Positions 36,600 through 45,841 of a stretch of 64,000 bases of DNA are shown piece after piece. The notes beneath the pieces were generated by a model. That model was not told the DNA's origin. It did no database searches and saw only the letters and a list, made by a program, of their open reading frames with translations. Location of the stretch: assembly GCA_965223125.1 (NCBI GenBank), contig OZ244984.1, positions 1,798,001 to 1,862,000 on the forward strand, written 5' to 3'. How positions within the stretch are numbered: the first letter of the stretch is position 1; each line of letters opens with the position of its first letter. The stretch is from Pacificispira sp965223125 (GTDB lineage Bacteria > Pseudomonadota > Alphaproteobacteria > UBA8366 > Aestuariispiraceae). The position numbers and the translations under genes were made by a program.

Positions 36600-37784
36600 T
36601 TAAAGCCCGACGACTGCTTCCTTTTCGGCACGGATTGAGGCGAGGCGATCCCGTTCGCGCTTGCCGATGCGCTCGCTCTCGGATTTGAGCTGACCGCAGG
36701 CAGCAAGAATGTCCTGCCCGCGCGCCCTGCGCACTGTCGCCACGGCACTTGCCTTGTGCAGGATATCGAGGAAGCGTTGCTGGCGATCCGGATCAGAGCA
36801 TTCAAAGTCGCTGCCGGGCCAGGGGTTGAACGGAATCAGATTGTATTTCGACGGAATATCCTGTGTCAGGCGCAGCAAGGCGCGGGCATCGGCGTCAGAA
36901 TCGTTGATCCCTTTCAGCATCACATATTCCCAGGTCACGCGCCGGGAATTGGTCAGGCCCGGATAGCCCTTCACGGCGGCCATCAGTTGCGCGATGGGAT
37001 ACTTGCGGTTGATCGGCACGATCCGGTTGCGCAATTCATCGCTGACGGCATGCAGCGAGATAGCCAGCGACAGGCCCATCTCCGTGCCGACCCGGACGAT
37101 CTCCGGTACCACGCCGGAGGTCGAGAGCGTGATCTTGCGCCGACCGATGGCGATGCCATCCCCGTCGGCAACGAGGCGCATCGCGTCCAACACGTTGTCG
37201 GTATTGTAGAGCGGTTCACCCATGCCCATCAGCACGATATTGGTGATCCGCCGCCCATCATCCTCCGGCTTCCCCCAGTCGTTCAGGTGATCGCGGGCCA
37301 GCATCACCTGTCCGACGATGTCGCCGGGGGTCAGGTTGCGCACCAGCTTCTGGGTGCCGGTATGACAGAAGGCGCAGGTCAGGGAACAGCCGACCTGGGA
37401 GGAGATGCAGAGTGTGCCGCGATCCGCTTCTGGAATGAAGACGGTCTCCGCCTCGTTCCCGTCCTCAAAGCGCAGCAGCCATTTCTCCGTCCCGTCGATA
37501 GATTTCTGGTGCAGCGAGACCTTTGGACGGTCGATGCGGCAGGTTTCTTCCAGTCGGGCGCGGAATCCCTTGGACAGGTCCGTCATCGCAGCGAATTCCG
37601 TGGCACCTCGATTGTAGATCCAGCCATAGAGCTGTTTCGCGCGAAAGGCGGGTTCCCCCATGCCGGTCACGACATCGCGCAGGCCGTCGCGGTCCAGCCC
37701 GATCAGATTGATCCGCGCATCCGGTTCCGGTGCAAACGCACCGCCGGGCAGGAAATCATTGAGTTGCGCGATATCCGACATCAT
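36600..37784 (-). CDS. rlmN: 23S rRNA/tRNA (adenine-C2) methyltransferase RlmN
   Basis: 394 residues. The radical-SAM cluster motif CSLTCAFCHTG (CxxxCxxC), the N-terminal helical domain with FRAKQLYGWIYNRGA, and the catalytic Cys region near the C-terminus are present. It methylates A2503 in 23S rRNA and A37 in some tRNAs. The start is one of two adjacent ATG codons. Confidence 0.95.
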   Translation of the reverse strand: MMSDIAQLNDFLPGGAFAPEPDARINLIGLDRDGLRDVVTGMGEPAFRAKQLYGWIYNRGATEFAAMTDLSKGFRARLEETCRIDRPKVSLHQKSIDGTEKWLLRFEDGNEAETVFIPEADRGTLCISSQVGCSLTCAFCHTGTQKLVRNLTPGDIVGQVMLARDHLNDWGKPEDDGRRITNIVLMGMGEPLYNTDNVLDAMRLVADGDGIAIGRRKITLSTSGVVPEIVRVGTEMGLSLAISLHAVSDELRNRIVPINRKYPIAQLMAAVKGYPGLTNSRRVTWEYVMLKGINDSDADARALLRLTQDIPSKYNLIPFNPWPGSDFECSDPDRQQRFLDILHKASAVATVRRARGQDILAACGQLKSESERIGKRERDRLASIRAEKEAVVGL

Positions 37785-37880
37785 CTGTTTCCAGGTATGT
37801 TAAGCATGGTTGACGCAGGTCATACAGCCCGGACAGGGGTCGTGTAAACTGATGAGACCAAAACAGGAGTGTAACACGCC

Positions 37881-38075
37881 ATGGCCTTTGACGACTACAA
37901 AGCGGAAATCGCCCTGCTTCTGTCCCAGATCAGCGGTGATCCGGGCGACGAGCACGAAATCCAGATGCGCCTGCACGGCATCATCGCCACGATGCGCGCC
38001 GAGGGTCTTCCCGTCCCCGATGACCTCAAGCATCTTGAGGAGCAGCTTGATGCAAAATTCAGGGGCAAGGGCTGA
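37881..38075 (+). CDS. Small conserved protein of unknown function
   Basis: 64 residues: acidic and helical (FDDYKAEIALLLSQI, DDLKHLEEQLDAKF). AGGAG lies at a good distance upstream of the ATG, and the frame has no alternative overlapping gene on the other strand, so it is probably real. It lies between rlmN and the DUF2062 gene. No motif is recognised. Confidence 0.7.
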   Translation: MAFDDYKAEIALLLSQISGDPGDEHEIQMRLHGIIATMRAEGLPVPDDLKHLEEQLDAKFRGKG

Positions 38076-38102
38076 GACCAGAACCGGGAATAGAGGCATG
38101 AA

Positions 38103-38798
38103 TTATTGCGGGTCGCTTCGGTTTTCCCCGCGGCGCCGCTCCAGAGCATGCTTATGGGCCAGGCGTTCGTGGCGGCGATGGGCCTGTCGGCGCTGCTGGT
38201 CGCGGAAGGCGGCGATGAATCTCAGCGTCAGGACATACCCGGCCCATGTTCCGGCAACCGCCCAGGGGATGCTGCCGATGAACAGCGGCACGCCCCAGAC
38301 CCGGAAAATCTCCACCGTATAGACCCAGAGAGATTCAAAGAAACCTGCATCCTGAGCCAGAACGCCGTGGATATGGGCGCGGAAGTCGGAAAAACTGAGT
38401 TCGGTTGTATCGCCCATCATCAGCCGCCCGGTGATCAGACAGAGATAGTAATAGGCAGGTGCGGTCAGGATATTGGTCGGCCAGGTCCAGGCGAAGGCGA
38501 CGATCAGGTTGAACTTCCATTTCGGGCGCAGCCATTTCGCCAGCGCCCAGAAGATTGCGATCATCGGCATCTGTATGCCGACTGTCGGTGTCAGCCCGAA
38601 AGCCAGACCGATGGCGGTCCCCCGTGCGGTGGGAACGCCGTCATGTCGACCGCGCGCAATCGGCATGATCATGCGATACCGGAACAGCCGCGCCAGCCCG
38701 GTCAGGCGGCGTCTGGGTTCGCCATTCTGTGTGTCACCGTCGCCAGGAAACTCGGTTCCAGACGGCGGTATCTGGCGCTGTGGCTCTGTTTTCGCCAT
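38103..38798 (-). CDS. DUF2062 membrane protein
   Basis: 231 residues. GTAIGLAFGLTPTVGIQMPMIAIFWALAKWLR and WTWPTNILTAPAYYYLCLITGRL are the conserved DUF2062 segments, with several membrane stretches. The C-terminus is very basic. ATG 38798 has GGAAAGA upstream and is preferred to an ATG at 38894, because the longer form would run through an inverted repeat. Function unknown. Confidence 0.85.
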   Translation of the reverse strand: MAKTEPQRQIPPSGTEFPGDGDTQNGEPRRRLTGLARLFRYRMIMPIARGRHDGVPTARGTAIGLAFGLTPTVGIQMPMIAIFWALAKWLRPKWKFNLIVAFAWTWPTNILTAPAYYYLCLITGRLMMGDTTELSFSDFRAHIHGVLAQDAGFFESLWVYTVEIFRVWGVPLFIGSIPWAVAGTWAGYVLTLRFIAAFRDQQRRQAHRRHERLAHKHALERRRGENRSDPQ

Positions 38799-38837
38799 GG
38801 CAGGTGGCTGTCTTTCCAGCAGGCTTGATACTAAGGA

Positions 38838-38865
38838 CAGGTCCCGACTGTTATTTCGGGACCTG
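38838..38865. repeat. Perfect 10-bp inverted repeat upstream of the DUF2062 gene
   Basis: CAGGTCCCGA (38838-38847), an 8-base loop CTGTTATT, TCGGGACCTG (38856-38865). It stands in the divergent region between DUF2062 and the FAD dehydrogenase. It could be an operator or a hairpin in a leader. No U-tract follows, so it is not a typical terminator. Confidence 0.6.
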
Positions 38866-39080
38866 CACCATATCGTGAAATGGGTTACAGGCAACGACCG
38901 ATTGGCTCAACGACCGGATATGCGGCCTATCCGGATCCGGATGTTTCGATCTTGTCCGTGATCTTTCCTTCCCGAAATGGTATGACCTGACCCCATCCTA
39001 CAAGATGGTGGGCAAAATTTCATAAATGCCTGAACATCATCAGAAACACCCTAAACACCATTCCGGGGAGCGGAACGACA

Positions 39081-40487
39081 ATGGCAGTGACAATGGAACG
39101 GATCGGCGATGGCTTCGCGGACAGCCCGGCAATCGGCATCCTGAAACAGCGTTTCGGGGACCGCGCCTCCTCCGGTCAGGCGATCTGTGACCAGCATGGC
39201 CGGGGTGAAGGCTGGTATCCGACAGCGGCTCCGGACCTTGTCGTCTTCGCGGAAACCACGGAAGAAGTCTCCGAGATCGTGAAGATCTGCGCCGAATACA
39301 AGGTTCCCGTCGTTCCCTTCGGCACCGGCACCTCGCTGGAAGGCCATGTCGCGGCGCTGGAGGGCGGGGTCTCCCTCGACGTTTCGGGCATGAACAGGCT
39401 GCTGGAAGTGAATGCCGACGATCTCGACTGCCGCGTCCAGGCTGGCGTCACCCGCAAGCAGTTGAACGAGGAACTGCGCGATACCGGCCTGTTCTTCCCG
39501 ATCGATCCGGGCGCGAATGCGTCCCTGGGCGGCATGGCCTCGACCCGCGCGTCGGGTACCAATGCGGTGCGCTATGGCACGATGCGCGAAAACGTCATGG
39601 GTCTGACCGTGGTGACCGCCGACGGGCGCATTATCCGTACTGGCGGCCGGGCGCGGAAATCGGCGGCAGGCTATGATCTGACGCGGCTTTTCGTCGGGTC
39701 CGAGGGGACGCTGGGCGTCATCACTGAAGTGCAGTTGCGCCTCTATGGAATACCGGAAACCGTGCGCTCCGCCGTTTGTCAGTTTCCGGATCTGGAAAGT
39801 GCGGTCAATACGGTGATCCTGACGATTCAGCTTGGCATTCCCATCGCCCGTATCGAATTGCTGGACGAGGTTCAGATGGCGGCCTGCATCGCCTATTCGA
39901 AGCTGGAAGGCTTCGAGCCGAAGGTAACCTTGTTCTTCGAGTTCCACGGGACCGAGGCTGCTACGGCGGAACAGGCTGAGCAGGTACAGGATATCTCCAC
40001 CGATCACGGTGGCAGCGCCTTCCGCTGGGCCGTGGCGCAGGAGGAGCGGACCGCCCTCTGGGAGGCCCGCCATAATGCCTTCTATGCCGCCTGCGCCGCC
40101 GTACCGGGCAAGAAAGGCATGGCGACCGACGCCTGTGTGCCGATTTCAAAACTGGCCGACTGCATCCTGGATACCAAGCGCGATATCGAGGAATCTGGCC
40201 TGTTCGCCCCCATCGTCGGGCATGTCGGGGATGGAAATTATCACCTCTGCCTGATGTTCGATCCGGCGGATGAAGAGGAAATGGGCCGTGCGAAGGCATT
40301 GGTGGAGCGAATGAACCACCGCGCCATCGCCTATGGCGGCACCTGCACCGGCGAGCATGGCATCGGCTATGGCAAGAAGCATTTCCTGACCGCCGAACAT
40401 GGCGAGGCGGTGGCGGTGATGCGCCAGATGAAGAAGGCGCTGGACCCGGACAACATCATGAATCCGGGCAAGATACTCAGTCTCTAA
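39081..40487 (+). CDS. FAD-linked D-lactate/glycolate dehydrogenase
   Basis: 468 residues. The PCMH-type FAD-binding region VPVVPFGTGTSLEGH, DPGANASLGGMASTRASGTNAVRYG and VGSEGTLGVITEVQLRL is followed by the oxidase C-terminal domain with GHVGDGNYHLC and CTGEHGIGYGKK. This pattern is nearest the D-lactate dehydrogenase (cytochrome) group; glycolate oxidase GlcD is a relative. It oxidises a 2-hydroxy acid and passes electrons to the chain. The leader contains GGGGAGCGG upstream of the ATG. No partner GlcE/GlcF is adjacent, favouring a single-subunit D-lactate dehydrogenase. Confidence 0.9.
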   Translation: MAVTMERIGDGFADSPAIGILKQRFGDRASSGQAICDQHGRGEGWYPTAAPDLVVFAETTEEVSEIVKICAEYKVPVVPFGTGTSLEGHVAALEGGVSLDVSGMNRLLEVNADDLDCRVQAGVTRKQLNEELRDTGLFFPIDPGANASLGGMASTRASGTNAVRYGTMRENVMGLTVVTADGRIIRTGGRARKSAAGYDLTRLFVGSEGTLGVITEVQLRLYGIPETVRSAVCQFPDLESAVNTVILTIQLGIPIARIELLDEVQMAACIAYSKLEGFEPKVTLFFEFHGTEAATAEQAEQVQDISTDHGGSAFRWAVAQEERTALWEARHNAFYAACAAVPGKKGMATDACVPISKLADCILDTKRDIEESGLFAPIVGHVGDGNYHLCLMFDPADEEEMGRAKALVERMNHRAIAYGGTCTGEHGIGYGKKHFLTAEHGEAVAVMRQMKKALDPDNIMNPGKILSL

Positions 40488-40580
40488 TGATGACAGGCGG
40501 ACCGGAGATCACCCCCGGCCCGCCTGGATCGCCCGGAAAGGACGAATAGGGGGAAGCCCTTTCCGCAGGGCATGGCAATA

Positions 40581-40793
40581 TTATGGCCGCCAGAACGGCT
40601 TGCTGATTTCGTAGCGGACCTGCTCCGGTGTCAGGCCGATATCGCGAAGCTGATGATCGTCCATCGCCTCCAACTGGCGGCGGCTCTGCCAGCGGAAATG
40701 CCAGCGGGCGATCAGCGCGCCGAGCGTAAGCCCGTCTCGCTCCATCTTATGGGCATAGGCGGTATAGCTGGTGCTGCAAGTACTGTCGCTCAT
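40581..40793 (-). CDS. DUF1127 small protein
   Basis: 70 residues, ending in WRSRRQLEAMDD-type sequence (here RRQLEAMDDHQLRDIGLTPEQVRYE), the DUF1127/YjiS motif. ATG 40793 has AAGGA nine bases upstream. Small DUF1127 proteins are common in alphaproteobacteria, often arginine-rich RNA-binding-like regulators. It is divergent from the LysR gene, a frequent arrangement. Confidence 0.9.
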   Translation of the reverse strand: MSDSTCSTSYTAYAHKMERDGLTLGALIARWHFRWQSRRQLEAMDDHQLRDIGLTPEQVRYEISKPFWRP

Positions 40794-40924
40794 CGTCGTC
40801 ATCCTTCATTCCTGTGGGTTTCGGGCCCCGTTGATTTTCAAATTAAGGATTGTGCGGAATTGGCACAAACGCGAAGATCGAACCCTGAGAGTTAGAAACC
40901 CTATGCCATGGTGAGGTTATCGCG

Positions 40925-41857
40925 ATGCGCCGTCGTTTGCCCCCGTTGAAAGCGATCCGCGCCTTTGAAGCCGCCGCGCGGCATCAGAGCTTTGTCGAAG
41001 CCGCCGACGAACTGGCTGTCACGCCGTCTGCCGTCAGCCAGCAAGTCAAACAATTGGAGGACTGGCTGGGCCGTCCCATGTTCCGCCGTCTGCCGCGTGG
41101 CCTGGTGCTGACCGATGCGGCGAAGTCCTATCTGCCAAGCCTGACAGAGGCACTGGACCGGATCGATCAGGCGACCCGCGCGGTCAGTACCGGCCCGCAA
41201 GGCCGGGCGCTTACTGTCACCTGCCTGTCCTCCTTCGGGGCACAATGGCTGGCCCCCCGGCTGCACCGTTTTGACATGCTTCATCCGGACATTGATGTGA
41301 TGCTGGCGACCTTTGACCGGGTCGTGGATCTGGAGACGGAGGATGTCGATCTTGCCATCCGCTATGGCGTTGGGGCCTATCCCAATCTGCGGGTCGAGGA
41401 ATTGATGCGCGACGATCTGGGGGTCGTTTGCAGTCCCGATCTGCGCGATCATCCGGAATACCCGATCCGCAGCTATCAGGATCTGTGCCGACATACATTG
41501 CTGCATGATGCCGATGCTCGGGGTGACAGTCCGCTGGCCTGGGACAAGTTCCTGGAGCGGCTGAACGAATCCGGGATCGATGCCAGCCGCGGGCCGCGCT
41601 TCAGCGACAGCCATATGGTGATTCAGGCTTGCATCGCCGGGCGCGGAGTTATGATCGGTCGATCCGCGCTGATTTCCGACGCGATGGCGTCGGGTGTCCT
41701 TGTCGCCCCCTTCGGCATGCCGATCCAGTCGGAGGCCAGCTATCGCCTGCTGATGCTGCCCGGTGCGGAGGCTGACCCCAGGATCGCCGCCTTCCGTCTG
41801 TGGCTGTATGAGGAATTGGGCCGGGAACCGCCGGAAGCGGGCGGTGTGCAGCGATGA
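40925..41857 (+). CDS. LysR-family regulator, GcvA-like
   Basis: 310 residues. The N-terminal helix-turn-helix (LPPLKAIRAFEAAARHQSFVEAADELAVTPSAVSQQVKQLE) matches the GcvA subgroup, followed by a LysR substrate domain. The target is not known; the neighbouring divergent DUF1127 gene and the downstream symporter (convergent) are candidates. Confidence 0.92.
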   Translation: MRRRLPPLKAIRAFEAAARHQSFVEAADELAVTPSAVSQQVKQLEDWLGRPMFRRLPRGLVLTDAAKSYLPSLTEALDRIDQATRAVSTGPQGRALTVTCLSSFGAQWLAPRLHRFDMLHPDIDVMLATFDRVVDLETEDVDLAIRYGVGAYPNLRVEELMRDDLGVVCSPDLRDHPEYPIRSYQDLCRHTLLHDADARGDSPLAWDKFLERLNESGIDASRGPRFSDSHMVIQACIAGRGVMIGRSALISDAMASGVLVAPFGMPIQSEASYRLLMLPGAEADPRIAAFRLWLYEELGREPPEAGGVQR

Positions 41858-41876
41858 TCGGGGTGGATACCGACCA

Positions 41877-42800
41877 TTATCCCCGTCGATAGAACGGGGC
41901 CAGTAGGGCGGGCATGATATACATCGGCATCTGCCAGATCGCGAAATAGAGAAAGATGTCGGGATGTGATCCGGCGGGCAGGACGGCCAGCAGAATGCCG
42001 ACATTCCGGTTCGCGCAAATGAACCCGACGGTCGGTCCAAGCCCGTGCCCGAACATCCGACCGACCAGACCACTGACGCATAGCAACAGCAGATAGGCCC
42101 CGAAGGCGAGCGTCATGACCCGAAGCACAAATCCGGTTTCGGTGAGCAGGCGCAGGGCCACGCCATCCATGATCGCCACGGCAAAGAGCAACAGCAATCC
42201 GACGATCAGGAGATCCAGCCCGTGCCTTGCCGCCATGATGCGGCCCTGCCCCAGCAGTCGGCGCGCCAGGAAGGCGGTAGCGACGGCACTGCCGATGAAG
42301 AGCCCGAGATCCAGGCTCCATGCCAGCGGGTCGATTCCGAGATCAAGCCCCAGAACCGTTAGTGCAATCACCGGCAGGGTAAGGGGTACCAGCGCCGTCG
42401 ACAGGATCATCACCAGCATCGCCAGGGCATCATCGAGACCCAGCAGTTGCGCCAGTGACGGGGTTGACATCAGCGGCGCGCCACCGGCCATCAGGATCAG
42501 GGCGATGGCAAGGCCCGGTCCCGGAGAAAACACAGTGACGATCCCCCAGCAGAGTATCGGCGTGAGCAGCAGCATCCAGATCGTGGTGCCGAGAATCGGT
42601 ACCGGCCGCCGCAAATGACCCAGCGACCGTGCAATATCGATGCGCAGCGCGGCAAGAAACAGCAACAGCCAGACAGAAGTGCCAAGCAGCGGGCGGCTCA
42701 GGGTAGCAAGGTCGGGCAACAGCAGCCCCAGACACACGCCCAGCGCCAGCAGCAGGGGCGCACGCTTTGCCAGGAAGGCGACAATGCGCTGGACCATCAA
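41877..42800 (-). CDS. Bile acid:sodium symporter-like transporter
   Basis: 307 residues with about nine or ten hydrophobic segments. TFICANRNVGILLAVLP-like sequence (here VGFICANRNVGILLAVLP) and SVWLLLFLAALRIDIARS place it in the BASS/SBF superfamily. The carried solute is unknown. The start overlaps the hisC stop by four bases, so translation is coupled with the aminotransferase, suggesting a shared metabolite. Confidence 0.8.
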   Translation of the reverse strand: MMVQRIVAFLAKRAPLLLALGVCLGLLLPDLATLSRPLLGTSVWLLLFLAALRIDIARSLGHLRRPVPILGTTIWMLLLTPILCWGIVTVFSPGPGLAIALILMAGGAPLMSTPSLAQLLGLDDALAMLVMILSTALVPLTLPVIALTVLGLDLGIDPLAWSLDLGLFIGSAVATAFLARRLLGQGRIMAARHGLDLLIVGLLLLFAVAIMDGVALRLLTETGFVLRVMTLAFGAYLLLLCVSGLVGRMFGHGLGPTVGFICANRNVGILLAVLPAGSHPDIFLYFAIWQMPMYIMPALLAPFYRRG

Positions 42801-43891
42801 TCCAGCAATTCCCGCAGGGCCTGGATCGTTATCGCCATTTCCTCCGCCGTGCCGATGGTGATCCGCAAACTGTCGGGCTGGCCATAGGGGGCCATTGGGC
42901 GCAGCAGAATGCCGCGCGCCTTCATCGCCTCGAACAGGGCCGTGGGGGCCGAAGGATCAAAACGCGTGAAGACGAAATTCGTATTGCTGGGAATCACGCG
43001 CACACCCGGAAGAGAGCGCAGGGCGATGGTGAAATCCTCTCTGATCTCGGCATTCTCCGCCACGCGGCGGGCGATCAGGTCAGGCTCATCCAATGCCGCA
43101 AGGGCACCGGCCAGAGAGGGAGTTGCGATGTTTCCGGGTCGCATGACGCGCCGGATCGTCTCGGCGATGGCAACTGGCATATGCCCCCAGCCGACCCGCA
43201 GCCCCGCCAATCCATAAATCTTGGAGAAGGTGCGCAGGCAGATCGTATTCTCCCCGGCCTCAACCAGATCGTCTCCTGCGCTGTAATCAGGATCGGTGAC
43301 GAAATCGCCATAGGCTGCATCCAGCACCAGCAGGATATCCTCCCGCAATTCCGCCCGGAAGCGGTGCAGTTCAGCGCGTGACAGGATCGTGCCGAGCGGG
43401 TTGCTCGGATTGTCGATGAAGACGATGCGGGTCGCGGGAGTCACAGCCTCCAAGGCGGCCCCGAGATCGAAACCGGGCCGATTCCCCAAGGTATCGGACC
43501 CGATGAGGACCGGGGTTGCCCCTGCGGCCAGGCTTGCGATGCGGAAATAGAGATAACCCTGTCGCCCGATCAGCACCTCCGTCCCTGGCCCGGAATAGGC
43601 CTGGGCGATCAATCCGATCAATTCGCTGGAGCCAATGCTGCAGACAATCCTGTCCGGATTCAGGCCGCCATATCGCATTGCGATCTTCCGGCGCAAATCT
43701 GCCTGGATCGTATCGGGATAGCGATTGATCCCGCCGACGGCATCGGCACAGGCCGCCTGCACGGCGGGAGAAGGCGCATGGGCCAGTTCGTTATTCGCCA
43801 ATCCGATGATCCGGGATAGTCCGGGAACTGCGGATTCGCCGAGTGGCAATGGCGGCAGGCTGGCGGTGATTGGTGTCGGGCGCGGTGGCAT
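42797..43891 (-). CDS. hisC: Histidinol-phosphate/aromatic aminotransferase family (HisC-like)
   Basis: About 364 residues of fold-type I PLP enzyme. PLP sites: DNPSNPLGTILSRAEL, VLDAAYGDF and the Schiff-base Lys in TFSKIYGLAGLRVGW. The end RPMAPYGQPDSLRITIGTAEE is HisC-like with the phosphate-binding Arg. ATG 43891 is chosen because a longer form reads through unrelated sequence. It lies in a run with def and fmt and may also serve phenylalanine/tyrosine formation. Confidence 0.88.
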   Translation of the reverse strand: MPPRPTPITASLPPLPLGESAVPGLSRIIGLANNELAHAPSPAVQAACADAVGGINRYPDTIQADLRRKIAMRYGGLNPDRIVCSIGSSELIGLIAQAYSGPGTEVLIGRQGYLYFRIASLAAGATPVLIGSDTLGNRPGFDLGAALEAVTPATRIVFIDNPSNPLGTILSRAELHRFRAELREDILLVLDAAYGDFVTDPDYSAGDDLVEAGENTICLRTFSKIYGLAGLRVGWGHMPVAIAETIRRVMRPGNIATPSLAGALAALDEPDLIARRVAENAEIREDFTIALRSLPGVRVIPSNTNFVFTRFDPSAPTALFEAMKARGILLRPMAPYGQPDSLRITIGTAEEMAITIQALRELLD

Positions 43892-43925
43892 GATCGCAAA
43901 CCTGGAAAAGGGCAGAGTCTCAGTC

Positions 43926-44855
43926 CTACCCCAGGACAGCACCCGGCACCAGTCGCAACCCGCGCAGGAAGTCAGCGCCGGAGACGGCGGCGCGTCCCGG
44001 TCGTTGGACCCGCACCAGTTTCAGCGCGCCGATGCCGCAGGCAATGGTCGCCTCTGCATCCAGTATCGTGCCGGGCGGCGATGTGCCGTCAGGGAAGGCG
44101 GGCAAGGCTTTCAGCAGTTTGATCCGCTCACCGCCATGCTCGAAATAGCAGCCGGGCCAGGGGGTCAGCGCCCGGACGCGGCGATCAAGATCGGAAGCTT
44201 CCTTTGTCCAGTCGATCCAGCCTTCGCTTTTCTGCAGCTTGCTGGCATAGGTCGCGCCTTCGGCAGGCTGCGGGCGGGGTTTAAGCATGCCGGTGGCGAT
44301 GCCGTCCAAAACCTCGACGATCAGTCGCGCACCCAATGTCGCCAATGCGTCGTGGACTTCCTGGGCGGTGCTGCGTGGATAGATCGGGACCGGCTCTTCC
44401 AGCAGGACCGGGCCGGTGTCCAGGCCTTCATCCATCTGCATGATGGAAATCCCGGTCTCCTCGTCCCCCGCCAGAATGGCCCGCTGGATCGGTGCCGCCC
44501 CGCGCCAGCGTGGCAGCAGCGAGGCATGGATGTTCAGGCAGCCATGACGGGGCGCTTCCAGGATCGGTTTCGGCAGGATCAGGCCATAGGCAGCGACAAC
44601 CGCGACATCCAGATTGAGATCCCGGAAAGCTGCCTGCGCCTCCTCGGTTCCCAGGCCGTCAGGATGGCGTACGGGTATGCGCATTTTCTGCGCCGCCTGA
44701 TGCACCGGTGTCAGGGTTGGCTGCTTGCCTCGGTTCGCCGGGCGGGGCGGCTGGGTATAAACAGCCTCTATCTCATGCCCGGCGCGCTGGATCGCATCCA
44801 GCGCCAGGACAGAGAAAACAGGAGTGCCCATGAAGGCTATTCTGAGACTGGCCAT
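43926..44855 (-). CDS. fmt: Methionyl-tRNA formyltransferase
   Basis: 309 residues. ASLRIAFMGTPVFSVLALDAI begins the Rossmann domain; the catalytic SLLPRWRGAAPIQRAIL with HASLLPRWRG and the downstream MQMDEGLDTGPVL are diagnostic. It formylates Met-tRNAi for initiation. def lies immediately upstream (44 bases), the usual pairing. Confidence 0.96.
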   Translation of the reverse strand: MASLRIAFMGTPVFSVLALDAIQRAGHEIEAVYTQPPRPANRGKQPTLTPVHQAAQKMRIPVRHPDGLGTEEAQAAFRDLNLDVAVVAAYGLILPKPILEAPRHGCLNIHASLLPRWRGAAPIQRAILAGDEETGISIMQMDEGLDTGPVLLEEPVPIYPRSTAQEVHDALATLGARLIVEVLDGIATGMLKPRPQPAEGATYASKLQKSEGWIDWTKEASDLDRRVRALTPWPGCYFEHGGERIKLLKALPAFPDGTSPPGTILDAEATIACGIGALKLVRVQRPGRAAVSGADFLRGLRLVPGAVLG

Positions 44856-44898
44856 GCATGCTCCGCCGACGGCCCTGCCGCAGGGCACCCGGACGGGG

Positions 44899-45432
44899 CT
44901 ATTCCGCCGCCATCGCCCCGCGATCTTTGCCGCGCATCATTTTCTGGAGTTTGCGCAGGATGATTCCGCGCTTCAGGGAGGAAATATGGTCGACAAAGAC
45001 GATCCCGTCGAGATGGTCGATCTCATGCTGGATGCAGATCGCCAGCAATCCGTCGGCCTCTATCTGCTGTCCAGCCCCGGTCTCGTCCAGATATTTCAGT
45101 GTGATCCGGGCCGGACGTTTCACTTCGGCGTATTGTTCCGGAAAGCTGAGGCAGCCTTCTTCATAGGTCGTCAGGTCATCGGATCGGGTGATGATTTCCG
45201 GATTGATGATCTTCATCGGCTGAGGCTTTTCCCCGTGTCCGGCACAGTCGATCACCAGCATCCGTTTGCTCACGCCGATCTGCGGCGCAGCAAGGCCGAT
45301 GCCTGGTGCGTCGTACATCGTCTCCAGCATATCGTTGAGGGTGCGGCGGACGTTGTCATCCACCACCTCGACCGGCACGCATTTCCGTTTCAGAACCGGA
45401 TGCGGTGCCACCAGTATCGGCAAAATCGCCAT
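44899..45432 (-). CDS. def: Peptide deformylase
   Basis: 177 residues with all three motifs: GIGLAAPQIG, EGCLSFP (metal Cys) and QHEIDHLDG (HExxH-type metal ligands). It removes the formyl group from nascent proteins. It forms a start-of-translation operon with fmt. Confidence 0.97.
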   Translation of the reverse strand: MAILPILVAPHPVLKRKCVPVEVVDDNVRRTLNDMLETMYDAPGIGLAAPQIGVSKRMLVIDCAGHGEKPQPMKIINPEIITRSDDLTTYEEGCLSFPEQYAEVKRPARITLKYLDETGAGQQIEADGLLAICIQHEIDHLDGIVFVDHISSLKRGIILRKLQKMMRGKDRGAMAAE

Positions 45433-45554
45433 AGCCCAATTTCCACTCAGAAAAATGTCATCTGCTTCCTGCTAGGTAATCCGCAAACCCGTCCGGGTCA
45501 AGAGAGGGACCGGATATGCGCCAATGCCTTTGATCGAGAATCGTATTGAAATCG

Positions 45555-45586
45555 GGATGTAAAGGAATCATTGTAATCTTACATCC
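45555..45586. promoter_or_regulatory. Inverted repeat operator upstream of the AbrB-PIN toxin-antitoxin genes
   Basis: GGATGTAA (45555-45562) and TTACATCC (45579-45586) form a perfect 8-bp inverted repeat with 16 bases between. It lies 20-50 bases before the antitoxin ATG, as expected for autoregulation by the AbrB-like protein or its complex with the toxin. TTGAAA at 45546 could be a -35 element. Confidence 0.6.
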
Positions 45587-45604
45587 TTATAAAAGGAATT
45601 TCCC

Positions 45605-45841
45605 ATGCTTGCGAAACTCACGTCAAAGAATCAGCTCACCTTGCCGAAGTCTGTCCTGACCTTCTGTGAAGGCACGGAATATTTCGAGGTGACGGAGGAG
45701 AATGGCCGCATCGTTCTGACCCCTGTGCGGATAAACCGGGCAAATGCCGTTCGCTCGAAACTCGCTGATCTGGGGCTGGACGAAAGCGATATTGCCGCCG
45801 CGGTCTCATGGGCGCGCAATACCAACCGGAAGGCGGGATGA
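45605..45841 (+). CDS. AbrB/SpoVT-type antitoxin
   Basis: 78 residues. AKLTSKNQLTLPKSVL is the swapped-hairpin AbrB DNA-binding start. The C-terminal ~30 residues (VRSKLADLGLDESDIAAAVSWAR) probably wrap and neutralise the toxin. The stop overlaps the toxin ATG (ATGA), typical of a toxin-antitoxin operon. Confidence 0.88.
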   Translation: MLAKLTSKNQLTLPKSVLTFCEGTEYFEVTEENGRIVLTPVRINRANAVRSKLADLGLDESDIAAAVSWARNTNRKAG

